This document shows, one piece after another, positions 21,801-29,988 of a stretch of DNA of 35,024 nt. Below the pieces are notes generated by a model. The model saw only the letters and a list, made by a program, of their open reading frames with translations, ran no database searches and was not told the DNA's origin. The position numbers and the translations under genes were made by a program. The DNA is from UBA6772 sp963933205 (GTDB taxonomy: Bacteria; Bacteroidota; Bacteroidia; Flavobacteriales; UBA7430). The stretch lies in contig CAWVTK010000003.1 of NCBI GenBank assembly GCA_963933205.1, forward strand, positions 1-35,024. Direction: 5' to 3'. Positions within the stretch are counted from its first letter, which is position 1. The number at the start of each line of letters is the position of its first letter.

Positions 21801-22775
21801 ATGATGCGAGCACATATTGTCTATTTTTTACTTTTTCTGTTTTTAGTCTCATGCGATTCTGTTCGTATTCCTGAGGTCTCATCAGACGATTCTAAAATTG
21901 AGATTAATCACTTTGATCATTCCTTTTTTAACATGGACAGTAGTCATCTATTACTCAGCTTGGATTCATTAAACCTGCAATTTCCTGAGTTCTTTGACTC
22001 GGGCCAAAAAAGAACAGCACTCATAAAGCGTTACCAAGATCCAAAAATAAGAGAATTATTTAATGCGGTCGATTCTGTCTTTTCAGATACGCTTGCTCTA
22101 AACAAAGAAATTACCCAAAGCTTTAAGTATTTTCATCATTACTTCCCGGCTCATGACAGTTTGCAAGTATACACTTGGGTCTCAAATTTCGAGTCCTTAA
22201 GTCCCATTACAGTTTCAGGGAATACCTTACTCATTGCACTAGATTTCTATCTGGGAACAAATTCTAGGTTTTATAAGTCAGCTCCTCAGTATCTTAAAGA
22301 TGGATTTGATAAGCGCTATTTAATCTCAGATATAATGCAGCTTTATTTCCAATCAAACCTCCCATTTTCAAAAGAAAACACACTGCTTTCTTCCATGTTG
22401 TATTACGGTAAAATTCATTACCTAAGCTCCTTAATGATTCCTTACCAAAAAAGTGAAATAGTACTAAAATATACACCAGCTAAAATGCAATGGTGCATAG
22501 CAAACGAGGGGAATGTATGGGCCTATTTTGTAGAAAACAATTTATTGTTTTCGAGCCAACATCAAAACAAACAGCGCTTTATAGAAGAGGCTCCTTTCTC
22601 CAAGTTTTACACCGAATTTGACACTCAAACTCCTGGAAGAATAGGTCAATGGATTGGGTGGAGGATTATAGAATCGTATATGAAGTCTCACCCAGAAAAG
22701 AGCTTAACAGACCTAATTAACGAGCAGGATGCTCAAAAGATACTAAGAGAATCACGTTATAAACCAAAACAGTAA
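21801..22775 (+). CDS. gldB: gliding motility lipoprotein GldB
   Basis: GldB is a lipoprotein needed for gliding in Flavobacterium. The 324-aa product has a lipoprotein signal: a hydrophobic stretch then FLVSC with the lipidated cysteine at C18. The body contains the conserved acidic N-terminal part (NHFDHSFFNMDSSHL) and the C-terminal GldB segments NEGNVWAYFVENNLLF and TPGRIGQWIGWRIIESYM. Two adjacent ATG codons open the gene and either could start it. gldC follows after a single base. The divergent nadE gene matches the F. johnsoniae arrangement. The gene is found in many Bacteroidota, including non-gliders, so motility of this organism is suggested but not shown. Confidence 0.93.
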   Translation: MMRAHIVYFLLFLFLVSCDSVRIPEVSSDDSKIEINHFDHSFFNMDSSHLLLSLDSLNLQFPEFFDSGQKRTALIKRYQDPKIRELFNAVDSVFSDTLALNKEITQSFKYFHHYFPAHDSLQVYTWVSNFESLSPITVSGNTLLIALDFYLGTNSRFYKSAPQYLKDGFDKRYLISDIMQLYFQSNLPFSKENTLLSSMLYYGKIHYLSSLMIPYQKSEIVLKYTPAKMQWCIANEGNVWAYFVENNLLFSSQHQNKQRFIEEAPFSKFYTEFDTQTPGRIGQWIGWRIIESYMKSHPEKSLTDLINEQDAQKILRESRYKPKQ

Positions 22776-22776
22776 G

Positions 22777-23118
22777 ATGAAAGAGTCGGAAATTAAAATA
22801 AAAATTAGTCTAGACGAGAATAAAGTACCGGAACAAATTTTTTGGACAGCAGAAGATGCTGGAGAAGTAAATCAAAAATCTGAGGCAGTGCTCATTTCTC
22901 TTTGGGACGCCGAAAAACAAAATTCTTTACGAATAGATTTGTGGACAAAGGAAATGAAAGTAGATGAAATGAAGACCTTCTTTCATCAAACACTAACTGC
23001 AATGACCGATACATTTGAACGTGCCACAGGCGACGAAAAAATGGCTGAAGACATGCGCAGGTTTTGCCAATACTTTGCCGAAGAATTAAAATTGGTACAG
23101 GATATAAAAAAGAATTAA
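22777..23118 (+). CDS. gldC: gliding motility protein GldC
   Basis: The 113-aa soluble, highly charged protein matches GldC: an N-terminal strand ESEIKIKISLDENKVPEQI, the motif FWTAEDAGEVNQKSEA and a helical C-terminus ending LKLVQDIKKN. GldC is a small cytoplasmic partner of GldB whose loss weakens but does not abolish gliding in F. johnsoniae. It starts one base after the gldB stop and is surely co-transcribed. It converges with engB, with 60 bp between the stops and no clear hairpin there. Identification is strong from sequence and context. Confidence 0.93.
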   Translation: MKESEIKIKISLDENKVPEQIFWTAEDAGEVNQKSEAVLISLWDAEKQNSLRIDLWTKEMKVDEMKTFFHQTLTAMTDTFERATGDEKMAEDMRRFCQYFAEELKLVQDIKKN

Positions 23119-23178
23119 ACCGGGTACTGCAAATTAGTTGTAAGAGGTTTGACTAGAGTAATTTGTAAAACAAAAACT

Positions 23179-23787
23179 TTACAGCTTCCCTTTTACGGCT
23201 TCATTTGTAGCATCTATAAACTTAAGAATTTCCATTTTACCTAAGCCACTTTCTGCAGAACTCATAAAACACTGAGGAACTTCTTCCCAAGTTTTTAGCA
23301 TTTCTAATTTGTATTTACCCAAATTTTTATTGAGTTGAGAGCTGGACAATTTATCCATTTTTGTAAAAATAATTACAAAAGGAATTCCTTTGTTTCCCAG
23401 CCATTCCATAAATAGCATGTCTATTTTTTGAGGATCATGTCGAGAATCAATCAATACAAAAGTACAAATCAAGTTCTCACGATTCTCCAGGTAATCGTAA
23501 ATAAATTTCGCGAATATAGATCTGTCTTTCTTAGAAACCTTGGCATAGCCATACCCAGGTAAATCTACCAGAAACCAATCTTTATTAATCTTAAAATGAT
23601 TAATTAATTGAGTTTTTCCGGGTCTTCCAGAAGTTTTAGCTAGCGATTTCCGGCTAGTCAGCATGTTGATTAATGATGACTTGCCCACATTAGAACGGCC
23701 AATAAATGCGTACTCAGGTATGCGCTCTTTTGGACATTTTTCAAGATCGGTATTACTGATAACAAATTCAGCACTGTTAATTTTCAT
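23179..23787 (-). CDS. engB: ribosome-assembly GTPase EngB (YihA/YsxC)
   Basis: EngB is an essential GTPase that helps assemble the 50S ribosomal subunit. The 202-aa protein has all G motifs: G1 GRSNVGKSS at 30-38, the G2 region SGRPGKTQLINHF, G3 DLPGYGYA, and G4 TKMD with G5-like SSAESG near the C-terminus. Its length is normal for the family. The start is one base after the stop of the upstream hydrolase gene, so both are read from the hydrolase promoter on the minus strand. The gene order gldC, engB, hydrolase, mraZ is, as far as I recall, shared with other Flavobacteriia. Confidence 0.96.
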   Translation of the reverse strand: MKINSAEFVISNTDLEKCPKERIPEYAFIGRSNVGKSSLINMLTSRKSLAKTSGRPGKTQLINHFKINKDWFLVDLPGYGYAKVSKKDRSIFAKFIYDYLENRENLICTFVLIDSRHDPQKIDMLFMEWLGNKGIPFVIIFTKMDKLSSSQLNKNLGKYKLEMLKTWEEVPQCFMSSAESGLGKMEILKFIDATNEAVKGKL

Positions 23788-23788
23788 C

Positions 23789-24550
23789 TTACTGATGCTT
23801 CTTTAACCAGGCAACACAGGTATTTGCAAAATCTACTGGATGCTCCATCATAGGGGCATGACCACATTTTGAAAACCAAAACAACTCGGAATTAGGTAAC
23901 AATCGATGAAACTCATTTGCAACTTCAGGAGGTGTAACAGCATCATCTTCTCCCCAAAGCAAGCACACAGGTAGTGTCATGTTTGGAAGATCCTTACCCA
24001 TGTTATGGCGTATTGCAGACTTAGCAATTGCTAAAATTCGTAATATCTTCTCTCTTGAGTTTACAGAGTCAAACACCTCATCTACCAATTCCTTGGTAGC
24101 AACGGCCGGATCGTAAAATACATCCTGTGTCTTCTCTTTAATGTAAGAATAATCTTCCCTGCGAGGAAAAGAGTCGCCCATAGCTTTTTCATACAAGCCC
24201 GAAGAACCCGTAAGCATTAAGTTCTTTACTAGTTCTGGATGATTTTTTGTATAAATTAATCCTACATGACCACCCAAGGAATTGCCTAAAAGTGTTACAT
24301 CTTTAAGTTTTAAATCCACAATGAAAGTTTCTAAAAACCTAGAAATACCTTTTGCACTCGTTTTTAAAAGAGGTAAGGTGTATATAGGTAATGAGGGGAT
24401 TACCACTCTGTAGCCAGCTTCGGCTATAATTCTGGAGGTTTTTTCGAAGTTACTTAAAGCACCCATCAAGCCATGTAAGAACACTATTACAGGTCCTTGC
24501 CCAATGGTTACGTATTCGTAAGTACCATCTTTTACTATTTCGTACTTCAT
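23789..24550 (-). CDS. alpha/beta-fold hydrolase
   Basis: This 253-aa serine hydrolase has the complete catalytic triad: nucleophile S91 in GNSLGG, acid D203 in WGEDDAVTPP, and H231 in CGHAPMMEHP, with the oxyanion strand FLHGLMG near residues 24-30. The substrate is unknown; relatives include esterases and C-C bond hydrolases. Start ATG at 24550-24548 is preferred over an upstream in-frame TTG (24571), because that TTG is part of the -7 element TATTTTTG. It is the first gene of a two-gene minus-strand operon with engB and is divergent from mraZ. Confidence 0.9.
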   Translation of the reverse strand: MKYEIVKDGTYEYVTIGQGPVIVFLHGLMGALSNFEKTSRIIAEAGYRVVIPSLPIYTLPLLKTSAKGISRFLETFIVDLKLKDVTLLGNSLGGHVGLIYTKNHPELVKNLMLTGSSGLYEKAMGDSFPRREDYSYIKEKTQDVFYDPAVATKELVDEVFDSVNSREKILRILAIAKSAIRHNMGKDLPNMTLPVCLLWGEDDAVTPPEVANEFHRLLPNSELFWFSKCGHAPMMEHPVDFANTCVAWLKKHQ

Positions 24551-24568
24551 ATTTGAAATTTTACAATG

Positions 24569-24576
24569 CAAAAATA
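24569..24576 (-). promoter_or_regulatory. -7 element of the hydrolase-engB operon
   Basis: Read on the minus strand the bases are TATTTTTG, matching TAnnTTTG, 18 bp upstream of the chosen ATG. Predicted leader length is about 13 nt, as for trmB and nadE. Confidence 0.55.
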
Positions 24577-24696
24577 CTGAATATATACTTAAGTCTTGTA
24601 CGATGCTCCTCCGACCTTTTTTTCATTTCCACTCATCTGCCTGAAATACTCTTTTTTCTCCTTATTTACTTGATTATAAGTAAAGTTATTAACATG

Positions 24697-24730
24697 GTGG
24701 TAAAATGTGGATAAAAGTGGTATATATTTG
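24697..24730 (+). promoter_or_regulatory. mraZ promoter with three GTGG boxes (probable MraZ operator)
   Basis: GTGG occurs at 24697-24700, 24707-24710 and 24717-24720, an exact 10-bp period, immediately followed by the -7 element TATATTTG at 24723-24730. E. coli MraZ binds TGGGN repeats on a 10-bp period in the mra promoter, and Mycoplasma MraZ binds AAAGTG-type boxes; the third unit here is AAAAGTGG. The boxes replace the -33 element, so MraZ binding should control the whole dcw operon. Confidence 0.72.
24706..24714 (-). other. perfect DnaA-box 9-mer within the mraZ promoter
   Basis: TGTGGATAA is the exact reverse complement of the consensus DnaA box TTATCCACA. It overlaps the second GTGG box. 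It may link initiation protein levels to the division operon, or may be a by-product of the GTGG repeat. No cluster of further boxes is present, so this is not an origin. Confidence 0.3.
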
Positions 24731-24756
24731 TATTCTATAAAAATTAAGCATATAAA

Positions 24757-25227
24757 GTGAAGAATTTAATCGGAATGTACGAATGTAGAGCTGATGCCAA
24801 AGGGCGTTTAATGCTTCCTGCTGGCCTAAAAAAACAGTTAGCTGCAGAGCTCCTGGAAGGTTTTGTATTAAAACGGTCTGTATTCAACACCTGCTTAGAG
24901 CTACACCCAATGGCCGGTTGGAATTTAATTATGGATGATGTGAACAAGCTAAATCGTTTTGTGAAAAAGAATAACGATTTCATTAGAATGTTTACAGCAG
25001 GCGTTCGAGTGGTTGAGGCAGATAGCACCTCTAGAATACAGATACCGAAAGACCTGATTAATTTCGCTGGAATTGACAAGCAGATGGTTTTGGCCTCTGT
25101 GGGGAGTATTGTAGAAATTTGGGACAAGGACCAATACGAGCGCATGCTTAACCAAGGTGCTGAAGAATTTGGCAACTTGGCAGAGCAGGTTATGGGAACT
25201 CCCAACAAATCTACAGCGCATGAGTAA
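24757..25227 (+). CDS. mraZ: transcriptional regulator MraZ
   Basis: MraZ is the AbrB-like regulator that heads the dcw cluster and controls it. The 156-aa protein has two tandem MraZ half-domains: the first with DAKGRLMLPAGLKKQ (13-27), the second with STSRIQIPKDLINFAG. The GTG at 24757 is taken as start because it gives the expected N-terminus MKNLIGMYECRADAKG; an ATG six codons later would remove the first strand. It lies 26 bp after the -7 element. Three GTGG boxes upstream fit autoregulation. The last eight bases overlap the rsmH start (ATGAGTAA), indicating translational coupling. Confidence 0.95.
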   Translation: MKNLIGMYECRADAKGRLMLPAGLKKQLAAELLEGFVLKRSVFNTCLELHPMAGWNLIMDDVNKLNRFVKKNNDFIRMFTAGVRVVEADSTSRIQIPKDLINFAGIDKQMVLASVGSIVEIWDKDQYERMLNQGAEEFGNLAEQVMGTPNKSTAHE

Positions 25228-26119
25228 GTACCACGACCCCGTATTATTAGCCGAATGTTTGGACGGTTTAAATATTAATCCAAAAGGAACTTACGTTGAT
25301 GTTACTTTTGGTGGAGGAGGTCATTCTAGATCTATAGTTTCAAAACTCAGCACAGGTCATTTATATGCCTTCGATCAAGATGATGATGCTTTAAAAAACG
25401 AAATAAAGGACGATAGATTTACCTTAATAAATGCAAATTTCAAGTACTTAAAAGGTTCGTTGAGAATGTATGGAGTTAAAAAAATTGATGGACTTTTAGC
25501 CGATTTAGGTGTTTCTTCTCATCAGTTTGACGTACCAGACAGAGGCTTTTCTACTCGCTTCGAAGCGGATTTGGATATGCGAATGGACCAGAATGCAGCC
25601 TTAAATGCCTATAAAGTAATTAACGAATATACTCAAGAAGATTTACGAAATATCTTGAAGTTTTATGGGGAGCTAAAGCGCCCGGGTACTGTTGCCCGAA
25701 TAATTTGTGAAGCAAGAATAAACGGGCCTATATCTACCGTTAGTGAATTGAAAAGTTTGCTCAAACCTTTTACGCCTGCCATGCTCGAAAATAAATTTTT
25801 TGCTCAGGTTTTTCAAGCCATTCGTATTGAGGTTAACGACGAGCTTAATGTTTTAAAAGAAATGTTGTTGCAAGCAACAGACGTATTAAACCCAGGAGGT
25901 AGATTAGTGGTAATATCTTATCATTCTTTAGAAGACCGCTTGGTAAAAAACTTAATACAAAAAGGAAATTTTGAAGGTGAGTTAGCACAAGACTTTTACG
26001 GCAACAAAATTTTAAGCTTTAAAAAGATAAGTAAAAAACCAATACTGCCATCAAAAGAAGAAATAGAGCGAAATAACCGCGCCCGTAGTGCAAAATTACG
26101 CGTAGCAGAAAAATTATAG
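25220..26119 (+). CDS. rsmH: 16S rRNA (cytosine1402-N4)-methyltransferase
   Basis: RsmH methylates C1402 in the ribosomal decoding centre using S-adenosylmethionine. The start ATG overlaps the mraZ stop; the longer frame from 25157 lies fully inside mraZ. The 299-aa product begins MSKYHDPVLLAE, has the SAM loop DVTFGGGGHS near residues 27-36, and the conserved segment LADLGVSSHQFD followed by RGFSTRFEADLDMRMDQ. It ends with VVISYHSLEDRLVKN and the Arg-rich tail NNRARSAKLRVAEK. All are typical of the family. The gene after it starts two bases past the stop. Identification is secure. Confidence 0.97.
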   Translation: MSKYHDPVLLAECLDGLNINPKGTYVDVTFGGGGHSRSIVSKLSTGHLYAFDQDDDALKNEIKDDRFTLINANFKYLKGSLRMYGVKKIDGLLADLGVSSHQFDVPDRGFSTRFEADLDMRMDQNAALNAYKVINEYTQEDLRNILKFYGELKRPGTVARIICEARINGPISTVSELKSLLKPFTPAMLENKFFAQVFQAIRIEVNDELNVLKEMLLQATDVLNPGGRLVVISYHSLEDRLVKNLIQKGNFEGELAQDFYGNKILSFKKISKKPILPSKEEIERNNRARSAKLRVAEKL

Positions 26120-26121
26120 TC

Positions 26122-26469
26122 TTGACAAAATCGAAGTGGAATATATTGTTTAATGCATTTGGAAGTAGAGCTAAAGAGTTCTATCAAAATAAACTTGCTC
26201 CAAACAAATTAATTGCTAGCTCATGGAGCATGATTTTGTTTTTTTCCACTTTAGCGATTTTGGTTATTTACAGCTCCCATCAGATAGACCGTAAAGTATT
26301 TAAAATTAGCAAGCTTAGTGAGCAGTTAAAAGATTTACGCTCAAAACACATCGACATGAGAACAAAACTAATGTCGCTAAGTAAGCCCACAAAAGTAGCA
26401 GAAGACTTAAAAGCAATGGGTCTTTCGGAACCTACCAAAGCGCCATTTAAAATTAAATTTTCCGAATAA
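26122..26469 (+). CDS. ftsL: FtsL-like cell division protein
   Basis: This 115-aa bitopic membrane protein holds the ftsL position between rsmH and the transpeptidase gene. It has a cytoplasmic N-terminus of about 36 residues, one membrane helix (about 36-51, SMILFFSTLAILVIYS), and a periplasmic heptad-like coiled coil (ISKLSEQLKDLRSKHIDMRTKLMSL) as in FtsL. FtsL binds FtsB/DivIC and helps activate septal peptidoglycan synthesis. The start is a TTG two bases after the rsmH stop; the first in-frame ATG is inside the membrane helix, so TTG is the only reasonable start. Sequence similarity to proteobacterial FtsL is low, so the name rests on topology and position. Confidence 0.82.
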   Translation: MTKSKWNILFNAFGSRAKEFYQNKLAPNKLIASSWSMILFFSTLAILVIYSSHQIDRKVFKISKLSEQLKDLRSKHIDMRTKLMSLSKPTKVAEDLKAMGLSEPTKAPFKIKFSE

Positions 26470-26472
26470 GTA

Positions 26473-28530
26473 ATGACCGACAAAAAATCCATATTTCTGA
26501 GAGTTATGCTTATTAGCTCGCTAATTACGCTCGCTGCGATAGCTGTATTTATACAGCTTTTGAGGGTTCAATCGGAAATGGAGAGTAGCTTAGGTCAAAA
26601 CGATCCTATTTTGGCTTTACGAGAAATTCCATCTCCTCGTGGTAATATATACGACTTTAAGGGTAATTTGTTAGCTACTTCAATGCCCGTTTATACCATT
26701 GCAATAGATGCAACGCAACCGTCAGATACTTTATTTAACAATAATTATAAAGCCTTAGCCCAAGGTCTTTCTTCGCTATTTAATGATTTGAGTCCGGCAC
26801 AATATCAAAAAAAAATACTGCAATCCAGAAAAACAAAAAAACAATACTTGAGGCTCAAATCAGGTGTAAGATACTCCGAGCTTCAAGAGGTAAAAAAATT
26901 ACCAATTATAAATAAAGGTAGGTTTAAAGGGGGTTTCGTGTACACACAACAAACCCATAGGATTAGACCTTTTGGTTTTTTATGCGTCCGTACAATTGGC
27001 TACGGAAGAGAGGTCCATGATGTTGGAATTGAGAAATCGTTTAACAAATATCTTAAAGGAAAAAATGGACTGCAAATGATGCAGAAAATTAACGGAGGTG
27101 TATGGAAGCCTTTAAGTAATTCTCAAGATGTAGAGCCAGAGTCTGGAGCAGATGTTTACTCCACTATAGACATTAAAATACAAGACGTAGCACAGAAAGC
27201 ATTGCTAACCAGTTTAGAAAAGTTTGAAGCCGAAAGTGGTTCTGTAATTTTAATGGATGTTAAAACAGGAGCAATACGTGCCATGTCTAGTTTGCAACGC
27301 ACAAAAGAGCAGAAGTACGCAGAGAACTTCAATTTTGCTTTTGGAGCGGCATACGAACCAGGCTCTACTTTTAAACTTGCCTCGCTATTAGTTGCCCTGG
27401 AAGATGGGAAAATAGATACCTCTAACATAGTGGATACTAAAAATGGAGTCTTTCAATTTTACGATAGAAAAATGAAAGACTCAAATGCTAACCGAGGAGG
27501 CCACGGAAAAATATCTATTGCTCGAGCTTTTGAAGTGTCTTCCAATATTGGAATTGCTCGAACTATAGTTGATCTATACGAAGACAAACCACAAGAGTTT
27601 ATAGATCGTTTAGCTCGTTTGGGTGTAAGTAATAAATTAGATTTTGAACTTTTAGGCGAAGCAGAACCTTGGATTAAAAACAGAAGTGATTCTACCTGGT
27701 CTGGCGTTTCTTTACCCTGGATTGCTTATGGATACGAATTAAAAATGAGTGCCTTACAAATATTAGCTCTTTACAATGCTGTAGCGAATAATGGCGAGTT
27801 GGTAAAACCCTATTTGGTAGATAGAATACAACAAGGGGAGCATATTGTCAAATTACAAAAAGTTGAAGTTTTAAAACCTAGTATATGCTCCAATAAAACC
27901 ACGTCTATACTTCAAGATTTGTTGGTGGGTGTTGTAGAAAGAGGAACGGCCAAAAATATATATTCAAAAGAACATACCTGTGCTGGAAAAACAGGTACTG
28001 CAAAAATTGCGAGTAAGGGCGGATATGGCTCAGAGTATAGAGCCTCTTTTGCGGGTTATTTTCCAGCTAAAAACCCTAAATACTCTTGTATTGTAGTGGT
28101 TACAAAACCAAAAAAAGAACTTGGATTTTATGGTAACATAGTAGCGGCTCCTGTATTCGAAGAAATTAGAAATACCTTGTATGCAGAAGAGCCTGTGCTG
28201 GTGCCTGAGCTAAAAGGAATCATCGCAAACAATTATACCGGTACAACCAATGAGTTGAATTCCTTACATAAAGAATTGTCTTATCCAATCCATACTTCTT
28301 CTTCAAAAGATGCATGGTTAATAGGATCTAAAGAGGGTTTTAAGGAGCGAAATTTCGAATCAGACATTATGCCTAACCTAAAGGGAATGTCGTCTATGGA
28401 CGCCATTTACTTACTAGAAAACAGAGGATTATCTGTCGAATTACTCGGAAAAGGAAAAGTAAAAACACAATCTCTAAAAGCGGGAGTTAAAATTACAGAA
28501 AATCAAAAAGTAACACTAAGCCTATTGTAA
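26473..28530 (+). CDS. ftsI: penicillin-binding protein FtsI-like transpeptidase with PASTA domain
   Basis: This septal peptidoglycan D,D-transpeptidase (class B PBP) is anchored by an N-terminal helix (about 10-32). The 685-aa protein has a dimerisation domain beginning at LREIPSPRGNIYD and a transpeptidase domain. That domain carries S298 in the SxxK motif (YEPGSTFKLAS), the SxN motif in EVSSNIGIAR, and K506 in KTGT (CAGKTGTAKIA). The C-terminus has one clear PASTA domain (MPNLKGMSSMDAIYLL to the end), preceded by a shorter PELKG segment that may be a degenerate second copy. PASTA-bearing FtsI is usual in Bacteroidota and differs from E. coli FtsI. It overlaps murE by one base (TAATG). It is expected to work with FtsW encoded downstream. 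Confidence 0.94.
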   Translation: MTDKKSIFLRVMLISSLITLAAIAVFIQLLRVQSEMESSLGQNDPILALREIPSPRGNIYDFKGNLLATSMPVYTIAIDATQPSDTLFNNNYKALAQGLSSLFNDLSPAQYQKKILQSRKTKKQYLRLKSGVRYSELQEVKKLPIINKGRFKGGFVYTQQTHRIRPFGFLCVRTIGYGREVHDVGIEKSFNKYLKGKNGLQMMQKINGGVWKPLSNSQDVEPESGADVYSTIDIKIQDVAQKALLTSLEKFEAESGSVILMDVKTGAIRAMSSLQRTKEQKYAENFNFAFGAAYEPGSTFKLASLLVALEDGKIDTSNIVDTKNGVFQFYDRKMKDSNANRGGHGKISIARAFEVSSNIGIARTIVDLYEDKPQEFIDRLARLGVSNKLDFELLGEAEPWIKNRSDSTWSGVSLPWIAYGYELKMSALQILALYNAVANNGELVKPYLVDRIQQGEHIVKLQKVEVLKPSICSNKTTSILQDLLVGVVERGTAKNIYSKEHTCAGKTGTAKIASKGGYGSEYRASFAGYFPAKNPKYSCIVVVTKPKKELGFYGNIVAAPVFEEIRNTLYAEEPVLVPELKGIIANNYTGTTNELNSLHKELSYPIHTSSSKDAWLIGSKEGFKERNFESDIMPNLKGMSSMDAIYLLENRGLSVELLGKGKVKTQSLKAGVKITENQKVTLSLL

Positions 28531-29984
28531 TGAAATTGCTAAAAGACCTATTGTACAAAGTAGATTTAGAGCTCATTGAAGGAAGCACAAATATTGCGAT
28601 TCCTCATGTTTGTTTTGACTCTAGATTTGTGCAAAAAGACAGCCTCTTTGTTGCTGTAAAAGGAACGCTTTCTGACGGGCATTCTTTTATAGAAAGTGCT
28701 CTAAAACTTGGTGCTGTAGTTATCGTTTGCGAAGAGTTGCCACAAAACTTAAATTCTAATGTAGTGTATGTAAAAGTACCTAATGCAGCAAAAGCTCTCG
28801 GTATTATTGCTTCAAACTTTTACGATAATCCATCAGAAAAAATAAAACTAGTAGGCGTAACAGGAACCAATGGAAAAACAACTGTTGCAACATTGCTCTA
28901 CAACCTATTTCAAGCCCTTGGGCTCAAAGCAGGACTATTGTCTACTGTTGTTTATAAAATAGGCCCCAGCTCAATAAACGCAACACATACAACACCGGAT
29001 GCCATCCGTATAAATCAATTGATTTATGAAATGGTAGAAAGTGGCTGCAAATATTGTTTTATGGAAGTAAGCTCGCATGCTATAGATCAAGGAAGAATTG
29101 TAGGCTTAGATTTTGACATTGCTTTATTCACGAACATAAGTAGAGACCACCTCGATTACCACAAAACATTTGACGACTACATACTAGCCAAGAAACAATT
29201 TTTTGACCTACTGTCTTCAAAAGCAACTGCCATAGTAAATAAAGATGACAAACATGGTGCTACCATGTTACACCATTCAAAAGCAATTAAAAAGACTTTT
29301 GCTTTGCGTTCCAATGCCGATTATAAATGCAAAATAATCGAAAGTCAATTTAGTGGTTTACACCTAAATGTAAACGGACAAGACGTATACACAAAATTAA
29401 TTGGTCATTTTAATGCAGCAAACCTATTGCTTAGCTATGCCGCTGCAATCGAGCTTGGAGAAGATGCGCTTCAGGTGCTCACTGTTTTGTCCTCTCTAAA
29501 TGCAGTAGATGGCAGGTTTCAGCAGTTTAAAACGGAAACAGGAGTAACAGCTATAGTAGACTATGCCCACACGCCTGATGCCTTAGATAATGTATTGAAT
29601 ACAATAGATGATATACGTTCAGGAAAAGAAAAAGTTGTTTGTATCATCGGATGTGGAGGCGATAGAGACCATGGTAAAAGACCACTAATGGCTGCTTCTG
29701 CATGCAAATGGGCCGATCAAGTTATTTTAACTTCTGATAATCCACGAAACGAAGACCCAAAAGTAATTATTGAACACATGAAATTGGGTTTAACCAATTC
29801 TCAACTCAGAAAAATAGTAAGTATTGAAGATAGAAAGGAAGCTATAAACCTAGGCTTAACGCTTTGCAGTGCGGATGATATTTTATTGGTTGCTGGAAAA
29901 GGACATGAAAAATACCAAGAAATTAAAGGAGAACGATTTCCTTTTGATGACTTGGCTGTTTTAAAAGCACATTTTAAAGACTAA
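28530..29984 (+). CDS. murE: UDP-MurNAc-tripeptide ligase MurE
   Basis: MurE adds the third residue to the peptidoglycan stem peptide. The 484-aa protein has the three Mur-ligase domains: N-terminal UDP-substrate domain, central ATPase with GTNGKTT at 112-118 and the TTPDAIRINQLI segment, and a C-terminal domain. The motif DNPR at 403-406 (SDNPRNEDP) is the hallmark of enzymes that use meso-diaminopimelate rather than lysine, so a DAP-type wall is predicted. The start shares a base with the ftsI stop; mraY begins four bases after the murE stop. No murF is present here, as is usual for Bacteroidota dcw clusters. Confidence 0.96.
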   Translation: MKLLKDLLYKVDLELIEGSTNIAIPHVCFDSRFVQKDSLFVAVKGTLSDGHSFIESALKLGAVVIVCEELPQNLNSNVVYVKVPNAAKALGIIASNFYDNPSEKIKLVGVTGTNGKTTVATLLYNLFQALGLKAGLLSTVVYKIGPSSINATHTTPDAIRINQLIYEMVESGCKYCFMEVSSHAIDQGRIVGLDFDIALFTNISRDHLDYHKTFDDYILAKKQFFDLLSSKATAIVNKDDKHGATMLHHSKAIKKTFALRSNADYKCKIIESQFSGLHLNVNGQDVYTKLIGHFNAANLLLSYAAAIELGEDALQVLTVLSSLNAVDGRFQQFKTETGVTAIVDYAHTPDALDNVLNTIDDIRSGKEKVVCIIGCGGDRDHGKRPLMAASACKWADQVILTSDNPRNEDPKVIIEHMKLGLTNSQLRKIVSIEDRKEAINLGLTLCSADDILLVAGKGHEKYQEIKGERFPFDDLAVLKAHFKD

Positions 29985-29988
29985 ACAT

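Noticed and set aside
24572..24696. Tiny frames (about 13 codons) in the hydrolase/mraZ gap as leader peptides
   Set aside because: No promoter or attenuator-like hairpin accompanies them and their composition is unremarkable.
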